In this document: in pieces, positions 11,648-21,548 of the stretch
Layout: each line of letters starts with the position of its first letter
How positions within the stretch are numbered: position 1 is the stretch's first letter
Translations under genes and position numbers: made by a program
Source: Macrotrachela quadricornifera
Lineage: Eukaryota; Rotifera; Eurotatoria; Philodinida; Philodinidae
NCBI GenBank assembly: GCA_022393335.1
Contig: JAJEKB010021384.1
Location: 1,549,409-1,613,408 of the forward strand
Direction of reading: 5' to 3'
DNA length: 64,000 nucleotides
Notes under the pieces: model-generated
Told to the model about the DNA's origin: nothing
Database searches by the model: none
What the model saw: only the letters and a program-made list of their open reading frames with translations

Positions 11648-13354
11648 TTATGATTGATGAACTTTATTAGGAAATTTCGGTATCGGTGGTGAATTAATCC
11701 AATTAACATTAACACTTGATATACGTAAACGAAGTTTGGGTGCATATACACGTATATCACCTAATTTAAGACCATGTTGTTCTTTTAATTGAGATATTAT
11801 ACGTATACTTAATTTTGATGGATCTTCTTGATGATGTTGAGATGGTGGACAACTTACATAAATAAATAGATAAATTCATTATTATCTTAATAATAAAATA
11901 TTTGTTATCCTCTTCGTGCTGGTACTCGTATCGTTTGTTGATATTCTTCTTCTTGTTGTATATCATAATCTTCATCATCATCTTGATGTCGTTTATAACG
12001 ATTTCGTTGAATATATTCATCTTGATTAATTCTATTACGTTTTTTAATTTGTTGTTGATTATCATCTTGATTATCATAATATCGTTTTATATTATTTGTT
12101 CATTTATAATCTTGTATTGATGTTGTATTATGAAATTGTAAACGATTATCTTCATCAATTATTTCTTCACCACCATGATTTCCAATTAAATTTGATGATG
12201 AATCAATAGTTGCATCTTGTAATAACATTTTTTTTGATTCAGATAATTGTTCATAAAAACTTGGTAACATATTTCCAATATATGATGATTTACTATTTGT
12301 TGATTTATGTGAAGATATTATTGATGGTTGTTGTTGTTGTTGATGTTTAATTGGTGATGACATAGATTTTGTTATCGGTTCATTATCTTCATCATCTTCT
12401 AACATATCCATTTCAGTAACTGTTGGAGCAATATCATCATCAAGTTCATCATCCATTAATGATGGACGATAACGTTGTGAACCTGTTGGTCGAGTTATTG
12501 TACGTTTTGTTGATTTTGAATGATGAAAATTACCTCCATCTTCTTCATCAAAATCATCATCTAATTGACGAAATGTTACACGTTTTAATGGATATTGACG
12601 TGGTGGAATAGGACGATGTATTCCAGTATAAGATATTGAATTTGTCAGACGAGAAGGAATTACAGGACGAATCTAAAATTTTAATTTGCAAAATAAATAA
12701 TAATAAAAAACCTAACAGGTGCACCATAAAAAAGAACTAAGGTCTCCATAATTTTTTTCATTGAAAAATTGTGGGGGACTAGGGGAAATTTTTTAGCTTC
12801 TGCTCAATCTAATACGGAGACCTTCATTGTTTATGATGCACCCGTTATAATTTACGTTTTGTTGTTGTTGTTATTTTAAACGTCGATCAATAATTCCAAT
12901 TGCTAATGGATATTTGACAGGTGTATCATCATCAGCAAAATTATAATGACGATAATTATTGACTAGAGTTGAACTAAATGTTAATTGTGATGGTAATAAT
13001 GCAAGTGGTGCACGATCACGTTGTGACAGATTTCATCCGTCATTGTTTCTCATGCCGGTCATGGGGCTACGTCTCGGCCACATTACGAATCGATCATATT
13101 CTTTCCTCTCTTCGTAGCTATATATACTGATGTTTGTGTATTGTTTCCTCAGTCAATAGACTCACGGATCTCGTTGCCCGTTACACACGTCCTGTTACTG
13201 TACGACGTGTGTTTATACGCATAAATACTTCATATGGATCATAATCATCATTGATTTCTTGTGATGAATCATTTATATCAATTGAATCAACTGCAAGACA
13301 AAGATCAAAATTTAAATCACTATATGGATTATAATCATTTTCAGTTGTTGACAT
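11648..13354 (-). pseudogene. Decayed gene for an acidic, Gln-rich protein
   Basis: The frame begins MSTTENDYNPYSDLNFDLCL at 13354 and continues with SQEINDDYDPYEVFMRINTR. It is interrupted at about 13210-13020 by unrelated, more GC-rich sequence, then resumes (LALLPSQLTF, YPLAIGIIDRR). An intron (12859-12673) holding a MITE follows, then a long exon (IRPVIPSRLT; acidic stretches; a poly-Gln run near 12340). The last exon ends PIPKFPNKVHQS at 11648. In-frame stops follow RRLK (a TAA directly before four CAA codons, likely once CAA) and QDYK (TGA near 12103). The low-complexity, charged make-up suggests a nuclear scaffold-type protein, but I do not recognise it. The left end of the hAT element abuts its start codon. 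Confidence 0.5.
12715..12845. mobile_element. 131-bp TA-flanked MITE in an intron
   Basis: The ends are inverted repeats: ACAGGTGCACCATAAA on the left and ACGGGTGCATCATAAA read inward from the right (14 of 16 match). A second block, AAGGTCTCC / GGAGACCTT, is also inverted. TA dinucleotides flank both ends (12713-12714 and 12846-12847), as for Tc1/mariner-type insertions. There is no coding capacity. Confidence 0.75.
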
Positions 13355-13355
13355 A

Positions 13356-16300
13356 TAGCGGCGTAGCCACAGGTGGGCTGGGGTGGGCTGAGACCACCTG
13401 AAAAATATTTGAGCCCACCCAGAAACGATATTCAGATGTTTTATAGAAAACTTGTGATATAAGATATGAAAGATATCAGATCATATTGTCTTTTGAAATA
13501 TAAGGGTGTCAATCAAATTGTTTAGCGATTATCACTTGTCAGATAACGGTACCTTGTTGACCATGTTCTGTCTTCATTTCTCATCGTTCGGTATATTCTG
13601 CATCTTTTCTCATTCTCTTTATGTGCTTTTCTCATATGTTCTTCATGCTCTCTTTCCATACGATATCATCTATCGAGTGCATCCATTGTGACTTCGTTCT
13701 TCGGATAATATCATTCAGTAAGTTATTAGATGATAGTTTGTGCATCTCTATTCGCTTTCTTTTTGTATATATGTTCTTGTCATTTTTCCTCCAGTTCAAG
13801 TGGTATTTCCCTTTCGTTCTTCATTTTTTGTTTCTTCTCATACATGTCATATATATTTGGATTTTTCCATTCCTACGTATCACGTATCTTTGGTCTTTTC
13901 CTTTCTTTCTCTGTGTCATCTTTTTATATGTGTTATATCTAATGGAATTTGTCCCTATCAACCGATGGACATTTCCTAATGATGTGTAATCCAAAACCCT
14001 ATATATAGCTTAAATTTTTTCATAAATAAACTTAAGCATGATACACATTCATATCCAATTATAATCTAGTCGACAATCTAGAGTTGGCCATTCAACAAGG
14101 TACGTTTTCTTCATACAATATCATATCATTTACTAGGTTCTTTCTTCTCGTATGATATCAATCATTGTCTTTTCTATCTCCCTCTTAATTTTCTGTTTTC
14201 GTTATGCCTATATAAGGCATCGTTATACTCATAATAAAATGGTTTGTTTCGAAGATCAAGCAAGTAACTACTTTCAAATGCAGCCTGATAAACGCAGGAC
14301 TATTCAGTCATATTTTTCCTCGAACAAAAAACCACGTAACGAAGAAGAAGAACGATCAGATTCCAAAACTAACATCTCATCATCACCATCTCAGATTCAA
14401 AATCATCCTTCTTCCTCACCTGATCATCAAATTTCTTTTGATCTGTCAGACATATCTTCTTGTCCTTCTGTCAGTTTATCTACTTCTTTGAACGAAGATT
14501 TACAAACAAAATCAATTCCAAATGATATTAGTTTGTCTTGCAATTATGATGCTGTTCAACCTAAATTGAAATCTTATCCTTTAAATTATAAAAATCGTTC
14601 CTTTCAATCTAATTGGTTTCAGAACAGACCTTGACTTGAGTATTCTGTTCAAAATGACACTGCTTTTTGCTTTTACTGTCGACATTTCTCTGCAAATAAA
14701 TTGAATGTTGGTGATGTGTTTATTTCATCGGGGTATAACAACTGGAAACGTTATACAAGCTACATCGTGGAACAAACACAACTGTTATTGATAAATTAGA
14801 CTCTGGTCGTGCACAAAAAATCCGTCGTAATCGTGATCGTCTTATTAAAATTTGTTCAACTGCACACTTATTAGCAAAACAGATTATTTCATACAGGGGT
14901 CACGAAGAGCAAGAGAGGTATGTACGACGAATTCAGCTCATTGATAGAGACCTGTGCTTAAAGAACATGAAGGAGCAAAAAGACATGAGCTAAGTAGTTG
15001 TGAGAAATAAACGCGAGATCACTAGGAGATCAACGACCTTTCTATTCATGATGTATTTGTATATTCTTACTTTCTTATATAAAAGCACAAGTCGTGGCAA
15101 CTTTCTCGAAGTGTTGAATTGGGCAGCAGCAACAAATCCAGTTGTGAAGTCCATTCTCGATGATAGCTCAAGCAATGCGACATATTTGAGTCCGCAAGTT
15201 CAAAACGAATTTATTCATATTCTAGCTGATGAAACTAGAAAAAAAATTTCGTTGATGGTGAGCCATGGTTTTTGACTATTTATTCTCGCTATTATTCTTT
15301 ATCCTCTTTTTAGTTAAACAATCAGAACTATGCGTTAATGGCTGATGAAAGTCGCGATATAAGCGGCACACAGCAACTATCTATTGTTATTCGATTTTTG
15401 CCTGATCTACAAAGTAGTGTAATTGAAAGTTCAAATGTTGTCCATGAGTTTTTCCTCGGCTTCATTCCATTACAAGAATTTGACGCTGCAACACTATCGA
15501 CCAAAATTGTTGAATTCCTAGATAGATTGAAAATCACTCTAGAGTCATGCATTTGTTTATGCTTTGATGGGTATGCTTTTCTTCTCTTTAGCCTTATAAA
15601 TCCTTAACTTTTAAAAATCCTGTTTTATTCTGATGATTTCAGAGCAAGCGTTATGTCAGGTTGTAGTGCAGGAGTTCAAGCCTTGTATAAGAAAAGATCA
15701 TATGCCGAATGCGATATACATTCACTGCTCAGCATATCGCTTGAATCTAGTTATGAACGACACATGCAAAGCTGTAGTTTATATCTCTGATTATTTCTCA
15801 ATTGTTGCCAGTATTCATTCGTTTTTCACTGAATCTGGTGTCACTAACTCATACTTTAAACAAGCACAACAAAAATTGGATTTAGGTATTTATTTTGTTG
15901 AGTTTCTCTGGGAAATTTAACTAATGTCACTTCCTCTGTATTGTGGAGTTGATTCTTCAACATTGAAATTGTGGGCCATCACTCGTTGGGATAGCAGATG
16001 GAAGTCGATTGATGCAATAATTAAAAATTATCCTGCAATTGTGAAAGCTTTACAAGATCTCAGCGAAGAAAATAGTGGTAAAAGATCTATAAATGCTGGT
16101 GGCTTGTTAATACATGTCAGAAAATCAATATTTATTATCACTTATTTCATCCTTCGAGAATTGTTCGGTTTAATGAAGGTGCTAAGCGACTATCTGAAAA
16201 GTCAGTTGATTTTTCTTTTCAAGTTGTACAAAAAAACTCTTCTCTGTTGTCTGATTTGAAGGTTCTTCCTTAGACTATGTACGAGGTGAACATCTCATTT

Positions 16301-17244
16301 CATCAATTATTCAACAAATAACTGATCTTCGTAAGAAAGAAGCATTTGACGAAATCTTTGATCAAATAAAAGAATTTTGCAATGCAAATGGTATTGATTT
16401 AGATCAATAGTATCATTCATGTCGTAAAACAACAGTTCCAGCTCGTTTCTAAGAATGTATAATTGAATCTACACTTGGCCAACGTGAAACTTTATCAACA
16501 TCAATAGATTTTATGAACAGAATTTATTTTCCTTTAATTGACTGTATGCTAGTGGAGTTACATGACAGATTTTCACTCAAAACATTATCATTAATGAAAA
16601 GTATTTCTACAGTGTACCCTGAAAGTGAAAACTTTCTTAACATTGATCAGGTAGATGAATTTTGTCGCCATGTCAATGTTGATTCAAGTGCGTTAAAAAA
16701 TGAATTCAATGTTATAAAGACAATGATCAAATCTCAAACAGTTAATGACATCATTCAATTTTTAAATGAATTGTTACCCTTTTCATGTGCCTTTCCACAA
16801 ACAATCAAAACGATTTCAAATGCTATAACAATGCCTATTTCACAAGTCACATGCGAGAGATCATTCAGTAAGCTAAAAATAATTAAGAATCATCTTCGTA
16901 ACTCAAGGACCGACGACCGTCTCAGTGATTTAACAATTTTATCTATTGAACCTGAAATTGATATTAAACTATGAACAAGTGATTGATGTGTTTTCAAGTC
17001 TTCATAAGAACGGTAGAATTTTATTACGTTAGTTTTTTTTATTGTTGTGTAAAAATAAACATTGTTAAAAAAACTCACGGTGTGTTTGAAGGCCTCATCG
17101 CAATAGAATATTAGTCATTCCGATATTATAAATAGTCTGAAATACTTTGCTAAAAAGCTGGAAAAAACTCACACTATCCTTTCCGAGTTGCTGAAAAGAG
17201 CCGGGCTGAGCCCACCCTGCTAAGAAATTCTGACTACGCCGCTA
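13356..17244 (+). mobile_element. hAT-family DNA transposon, degenerate
   Basis: Terminal inverted repeats are TAGCGGCGTAGCCA at 13356-13369 and its complement TGACTACGCCGCTA at 17231-17244 (one mismatch in 14). GGGCTGAGCCCACC-type subterminal repeats lie inside both ends. The 3.9-kb interior carries a broken transposase of the TTF-zinc-finger/DUF4371 (ZMYM-like) type. The two 8-bp flanks, TTGACATA and CATCAAAT, do not match, so no target-site duplication can be shown. The element separates the start codon of the decayed gene on its left from an F-box fragment on its right. Confidence 0.85.
14239..16974 (+). pseudogene. hAT transposase (TTF/DUF4371 type), broken
   Basis: The N-terminal frame starts MVCFEDQASNYF at 14239 and reaches the TTF zinc finger (RSFQSNWFQNRP, then LEYSVQNDTAFCFYCRHF). 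A TGA at 14632-14634 replaces the conserved Trp codon there. Frameshifts and stops follow to about 15000. The DUF4371/RNase H-like part is readable in pieces: MADESRDISGTQQLSIVIRF (about 15338) and MPNAIYIHCSAYRLNLVMND (about 15700). The C-terminal dimerisation domain is open from 16513 to 16974 and contains MPISQVTCERSFSKLKIIKN. At least two internal gaps look like true introns (15257-15314 and 15570-15642). The copy cannot encode a functional transposase. Confidence 0.85.
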
Positions 17245-17440
17245 CATCAAATAACTATGAAAGACATGAATATGATATGACAGTTACATAATATCATTGG
17301 TAAGTATCAATGATGTTATTGAATCGAATACAAACATTTCGACATGATAGAAAAATTGTTAATGATTGAAGATGATCAAGAATGCGATAGACAATCTCAA
17401 CAGGAAGTGTAAGAAAGGATGATGTATCTTTCATAGACAT
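17245..17440 (-). pseudogene. F-box/LRR gene fragment
   Basis: The frame starts MSMKDTSSFLTLPVEIVYRI at 17440 and continues LDHLQSLTIFLSCRNVCIRF to IIDTYQ, the N-terminal F-box of a bdelloid LRR family. A TGA then interrupts it and the hAT terminus follows at 17244. Only the F-box remains; the repeats are absent on either side of the transposon. Confidence 0.65.
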
Positions 17441-17474
17441 TGATGTTTTTTGTTTTCTGTTGTAATGTATATTT

Positions 17475-17849
17475 TTATAAAATATGCATGTCTATTGAGA
17501 AGTATTTATCTTCAGGTGTGTATAATGGATGATCACGTGTTATAAAAAAAACAAACTTTCTTGTGCTTTGGCAAATATTTACTTCAATACAGAACGCAAA
17601 AGTTTGATGTGAAAGATAGAATACAAAAATCCATTTTTTTCCAGATTTTTGTACTGTAGTGCGAAATCCTTTTAAGACTTGTAAGGTTAAAAAATGATTT
17701 TGAATTGGTTTCAAATTATGAAATTCTTTTATTATTAAGAATATTTTAATGTCACACGTTTTTTTTTCAATGTAATCATTATGAACTTCTTCGATTTCAT
17801 TCAAAGATTGTAAGTCATATGTATGAATTGGAAAAAAATATTGTTTCAT
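17475..17849 (-). CDS. Hypothetical 124-aa ORF
   Basis: A single open frame begins MKQYFFPIHTYDLQSLNEIE and ends EDKYFSIDMHIL. It has no signal peptide, membrane segment or motif I recognise. It lies just upstream of the F-box fragment on the same strand. Length and composition are compatible with a small gene, but an open frame of this size is also possible by chance in AT-rich DNA. Confidence 0.2.
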   Translation of the reverse strand: MKQYFFPIHTYDLQSLNEIEEVHNDYIEKKTCDIKIFLIIKEFHNLKPIQNHFLTLQVLKGFRTTVQKSGKKWIFVFYLSHQTFAFCIEVNICQSTRKFVFFITRDHPLYTPEDKYFSIDMHIL

Positions 17850-18049
17850 TCCTTTAGCAATTATTAAAAAACCAACTATTTAGATCAATACGAACAATTA
17901 GTCGCTCGAAAACAGTTATTTAAAATTTAATTATAAAGTTGATCGTTTTTTTTATGACGAGAAAATATCATCGCCATAGCTGAGAGTGTGCTTCATCACT
18001 AAGCTTCAATTTGGAAAGATTAACAGGCAAAAAACACATAGATAATATA

Positions 18050-19751
18050 GGGTTGTCCGGAAAGTCCGTGCAACTGCACTTTAATTACATAAATGAACCG
18101 TTTAGTTCATTTTATTCTGTAAAACATGAATTTTCAACACGATTTACACCTTCTTTTCGGCTGATGACATCATTTAATGGGAGAAAAGTAGTTCTTACAA
18201 CTGAGTCCATCGACAAGAAGTAGTTGAGCATTTAAAAATAAATAATGAAAGAAACGGTATCAACTGCAACACAGCACACTTCTAGATTTAATTTAACAAC
18301 TATGGATGATTTCATTTCAACGTCAGGTGCTTAACACTCAATACCATCCCAGAATAAATAATAAAGAAAAACGAAAAGTTGCACGTATCACTACTTGAAG
18401 AGAAGAATGTGCAAAACGAAAGAATAGATATTTTATCTATTTTCTTTCGCTCTGTACATTTTTCTTTTTTTTATACGGAATAAGTGCGACTTTTGCTTCT
18501 GTTATTTATTCTTCTGGTTGTTACGAGTGATACTTGTAGAGTTTCCACATGAAATTATCAGTGCTTTCCAAATAAACTTAGAAATGTTTCTCGCTATCAC
18601 CTACTATTATTCATTTCGTATCTATTCATGCTTTAGATATGTCAAACATCGACTATCGAGCGGTCATAAAGTTTTTTACTCGAAAAGGACTGAATGCCAC
18701 CGAAATCACCAAGGAGCTCGAGGAGGTCTATAACGATTCGAGTCCAGCGTACCGCACCGTTGCAAAATGGGTGTCTGAATTCAAGGATGATCCAGCACGA
18801 GACTTTGAAGATACACCCCGAAGTGGTCGTCCACCGACTACAACCACAGATGAAAATATTGAAGCTGTGGAACACATTGTAATGCGTGATCGGCAAATTT
18901 CCGTTCGCCGTGTAGCTGACGAGTTGAACATTCCAAAAACGATTGTCCACGAAATTATGAGCAACCACTTAGGTATGCGCAAGGTCTGTATTCGCTGGGT
19001 ACCGAAATTTTTGACGCCTCTGCAACGCATTAGTCGGGTCGAGTGTTGTCAAGAGCTACTGCAAGCCTGTGAACCAAATCCAGCCAAGTTTTTAGGTCGC
19101 ATTGTAACCGGAGATGAATCATGGGTGCATCACTACGATCCACTAAGCCGCCAGGAGGCTATGGTATGGAAGAGTGCAGGAGAGGAAACACCAACTGCAT
19201 CCCGCCGGCAAAGATCTGCAGGCAAGGTCATGCTCACCATTTTCTGGGACGAGCATGGAGTTCTACTTACCGACTATCTGACTCGTGGGGAAACGATCGA
19301 TGGTTCATATTACGCTTCACTTATTGAGCGGCTACGTACTACTCTTCTGGCGAAGCGTCGTGGGAGAATCGATCATGAAGTGCTACTTCTTCATGACAAT
19401 GCTCCTGTCCACAAGAGCAACGCTGTGCAAGCTGCTATTCGCCGAGTGGATTTCATCGAATTGAATCATCCTTCCTATTCTCCAGATATTGCACCAAGTG
19501 ACTACCATTTGTTCAAAAGACTGAAGACATTTCTCCGTGGCAAGACTTTTCGCTCCGATGATGAAGTGATAACTACTGTTGAGAATTACTTAGGTGATAT
19601 GGATTCAGATTTTTTTTTCAATGGAATAAACAGTTTATATGACCGTTGGCAACGTGTAGTTGCCAGCGAAGGTCATTACATTCAATAAATGCAGTATATA
19701 TTATCGTATCTCTTCATAATACATTAGTTGCACGGACTTTCCGGACACGGT
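18050..19751 (+). mobile_element. mariner element, full length
   Basis: A 1,702-bp element is flanked by TATA on both sides (18046-18049 and 19752-19755), consistent with TA target duplication. The inverted termini share TGTCCGGAAAGTCCGTGCAA on both ends (left starts at 18054). The central transposase frame is intact. A leader of about 590 bp precedes it and about 60 bp follow it. The element is more GC-rich than surrounding DNA, consistent with a recent arrival. The right end lies 93 bp upstream of the start codon of the LRR gene. Confidence 0.95.
18639..19688 (+). CDS. mariner transposase
   Basis: It encodes a 349-residue cut-and-paste transposase that binds the element's own inverted repeats. 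The N-terminal half holds the paired-type helix-turn-helix region (MSNIDYRAVIKFFTRKG; later PRSGRPPTTTTDENIEAVE and a second HTH around RRVADELNIPKTIVHEIM). The linker has WVPKFLTPLQ, a variant of the mariner WVPHEL motif. The catalytic triad is D159 (TGDESWVHHY), D253 (LLHDNAPVH) and D288 (YSPDIAPSDYHLF). The last two are 34 residues apart, the DD34D spacing that defines mariner. There is no stop or frameshift, and the length is normal, so it may still be active. The start is the first Met of the long frame and gives a typical N-terminus. Confidence 0.97.
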   Translation: MSNIDYRAVIKFFTRKGLNATEITKELEEVYNDSSPAYRTVAKWVSEFKDDPARDFEDTPRSGRPPTTTTDENIEAVEHIVMRDRQISVRRVADELNIPKTIVHEIMSNHLGMRKVCIRWVPKFLTPLQRISRVECCQELLQACEPNPAKFLGRIVTGDESWVHHYDPLSRQEAMVWKSAGEETPTASRRQRSAGKVMLTIFWDEHGVLLTDYLTRGETIDGSYYASLIERLRTTLLAKRRGRIDHEVLLLHDNAPVHKSNAVQAAIRRVDFIELNHPSYSPDIAPSDYHLFKRLKTFLRGKTFRSDDEVITTVENYLGDMDSDFFFNGINSLYDRWQRVVASEGHYIQ

Positions 19752-19844
19752 TATACCATGAAATTGGACACCTATATAACCATTGAAAAATGAGGCATTT
19801 TTTTTTCATTTTATTCGTATACAATAACAATAGCATTCATAACA

Positions 19845-20875
19845 ATGATTGCTAACATTTATTTTTCATTGATTTTGTTCTGCTCTTGGACACTTATCAG
19901 CACATCACGTAAGAAATAATAGAATTAAAATTACTCACTTTTTACTATCTTCTTTCAGTTGCTGCTCTGGATTGTTCTTCATTCAAGTCAGACAAGGACG
20001 TCATTCGATCGCTTTCCTCCTATAGCATCAGTATTAATCCACCGAACGGTCCTTTTCCCTATTATAACTATGCCTTAGTCAACAATCAAAGTCTTGTCAC
20101 CGATCTTTTACTTAACACCATAGAAAGCGTACCTTAATCCATTTTTTGTTTGAAAGGTTTACAATCACTAACTCTACAATATTCCATCAATCTGAGCATT
20201 CCTACAGAAATAATTCGTCTTGCTTCTTCTCTCACATCGCTCAATTTCATTCGTATCTCTAAGTCCCTGATCCTTCCGAATGAGTTGTTTAACATGACTC
20301 GCCTTGTAAGTTTATCTATTATCTCTAGTGGTCTTGAAATACTGCCAGAAGCCATTGGACAACTATATTTTCTTTCAAATCTCACATTGAGTGGTAATCG
20401 ACTTAGATCATTACCTGGCAGCTTGGGTAAGATGGATTCCCTTCGTTGGTTAACAGTTGATGGCAATCTTCTTACCTCCGTCGATGTTCTCAGTGGATAT
20501 AGAGGATTACTCGGATTGAATGCCTCAAACTGTGCAATTGATCACCTTCCATCAAATATGTCCAGTCTGACGATGATCGATATGAGCAAAAACAAATTGA
20601 CATCGCTTGTCAATCTCGATTCGATAATCACAACATATTACGGTGATTCATTCATATTCAATGATAACAATATCACAACAATTCCTGATACGATTGGGTC
20701 ACTCAATTCCCTCCGCAATTTGGACCTGTCAAGTAACCTACTCACTGAATTACCCCGTTGGGTATACAAGGTCTTCTTGAAAACAATAAAAGTGCGCAAC
20801 AATAAATTTGATTCAATAGACACTGAATGGATTCGAGGTTTGTTTCGACCTAGCGAAACCAATATCGACATCTGA
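19845..20875 (+). pseudogene. Secreted leucine-rich-repeat protein, one in-frame stop
   Basis: Exon 1 (19845-19908) encodes a signal peptide, MIANIYFSLILFCSWTLIST. A 50-bp GT-AG intron joins it in frame to exon 2 (19959-20875). After a short Cys-containing region, LRRs follow (LQSLTLQYSINLS, LSNLTLSGNRLRSLPGSLGK, LRNLDLSSNLLTELPRWVYK) to the end at NIDI. A TAA at 20135-20137, between NTIESVP and SIFCLKGLQSL, interrupts an otherwise perfect frame; it may once have been CAA (Gln). The distal 245 codons remain open. AATAAA follows 15 bp after the stop. Bdelloids have many such extracellular LRR proteins; the ligand is unknown. The mariner end lies 93 bp upstream, so the promoter has probably been displaced. 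Confidence 0.75.
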
Positions 20876-20895
20876 CCTGCTTTTTATTGAATAAA

Positions 20896-21299
20896 AATAT
20901 TATGATGAAATAAAAGAATTACTAAAGAAACAATAATTATTGTTTCCTCGGCAGAAATGAAATAAGAAAGGTTATTGCTAACACTCTTCCTTAACTGACT
21001 ACTACATCATAGATATTTGAATAAACACTTTCATTTGTCATTTGATTTTCGTATTTTTTTATAATTATTTGAGAAACAATAATCGACAGAAAACAATGAT
21101 ACATGATATCGCCTTATTCGAGCAAATCATGACTCTACAAAGCTTTTATGTATTACCTTGAAATAGAGTAAAATAAGTTAAGATAATATTTGGTATTGTA
21201 AAAAATACTGTGCTAGTTCACTCTATTCTTAATGACAAAGACTTGTGAATCTTTACCAAGTATACAAATTACACAGCAAAAAACATCATTTATTTCAAA
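20896..21299. other. Gene-free stretch
   Basis: Intergenic AT-rich DNA downstream of the LRR gene; nothing recognised. Confidence 0.6.
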
Positions 21300-21548
21300 T
21301 TAAACTATTAATCCAAAAAAAGCTTGTCTTTCACCATTCGAAGCTACGAACGTTGACATTATTTCATATGGATCAATTTTATGAAGCTTTTCTTTATACA
21401 TATGTGGTAATAAACAATGATTAAGTCGTGATTGTGTCATTGAATTTTGAAGCATGTTTTTTCAATTGATTTAAAGTGTTAAATACACGTTCAACAGTTA
21501 CTCTAGTAACAGGAAGAGTTAAGCAATTTATCAAATTCTCTGAACATT
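21300..21548 (-). pseudogene. hAT transposase dimerisation-domain remnant
   Basis: Read on the minus strand, this stretch gives NCLTLPVTRVTVERVFNTLN and, after a frameshift, RLNHCLLPHMYKEKLHKIDP, ending FVASNGERQAFFGLIV and a stop at 21300. The TLPVT..TVERVF block and the following helix are the C-terminal dimerisation domain of hAT transposases, of a different subfamily from the 13.4-17.2 kb element. Nothing else of the element is recognisable. Confidence 0.75.

Noticed and set aside
18011..18223. 70-codon frame across the mariner left end
   Set aside because: Runs through the terminal repeat and leader of the transposon; not a separate gene.
5125..20137. Alternative genetic code to explain in-frame TAA/TGA codons
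   Set aside because: Intact genes in the same window (PSMA5, P450, oxidases, ubiquitin) use TAA or TGA as normal stops and have none in frame; the decayed genes also have frameshifts.
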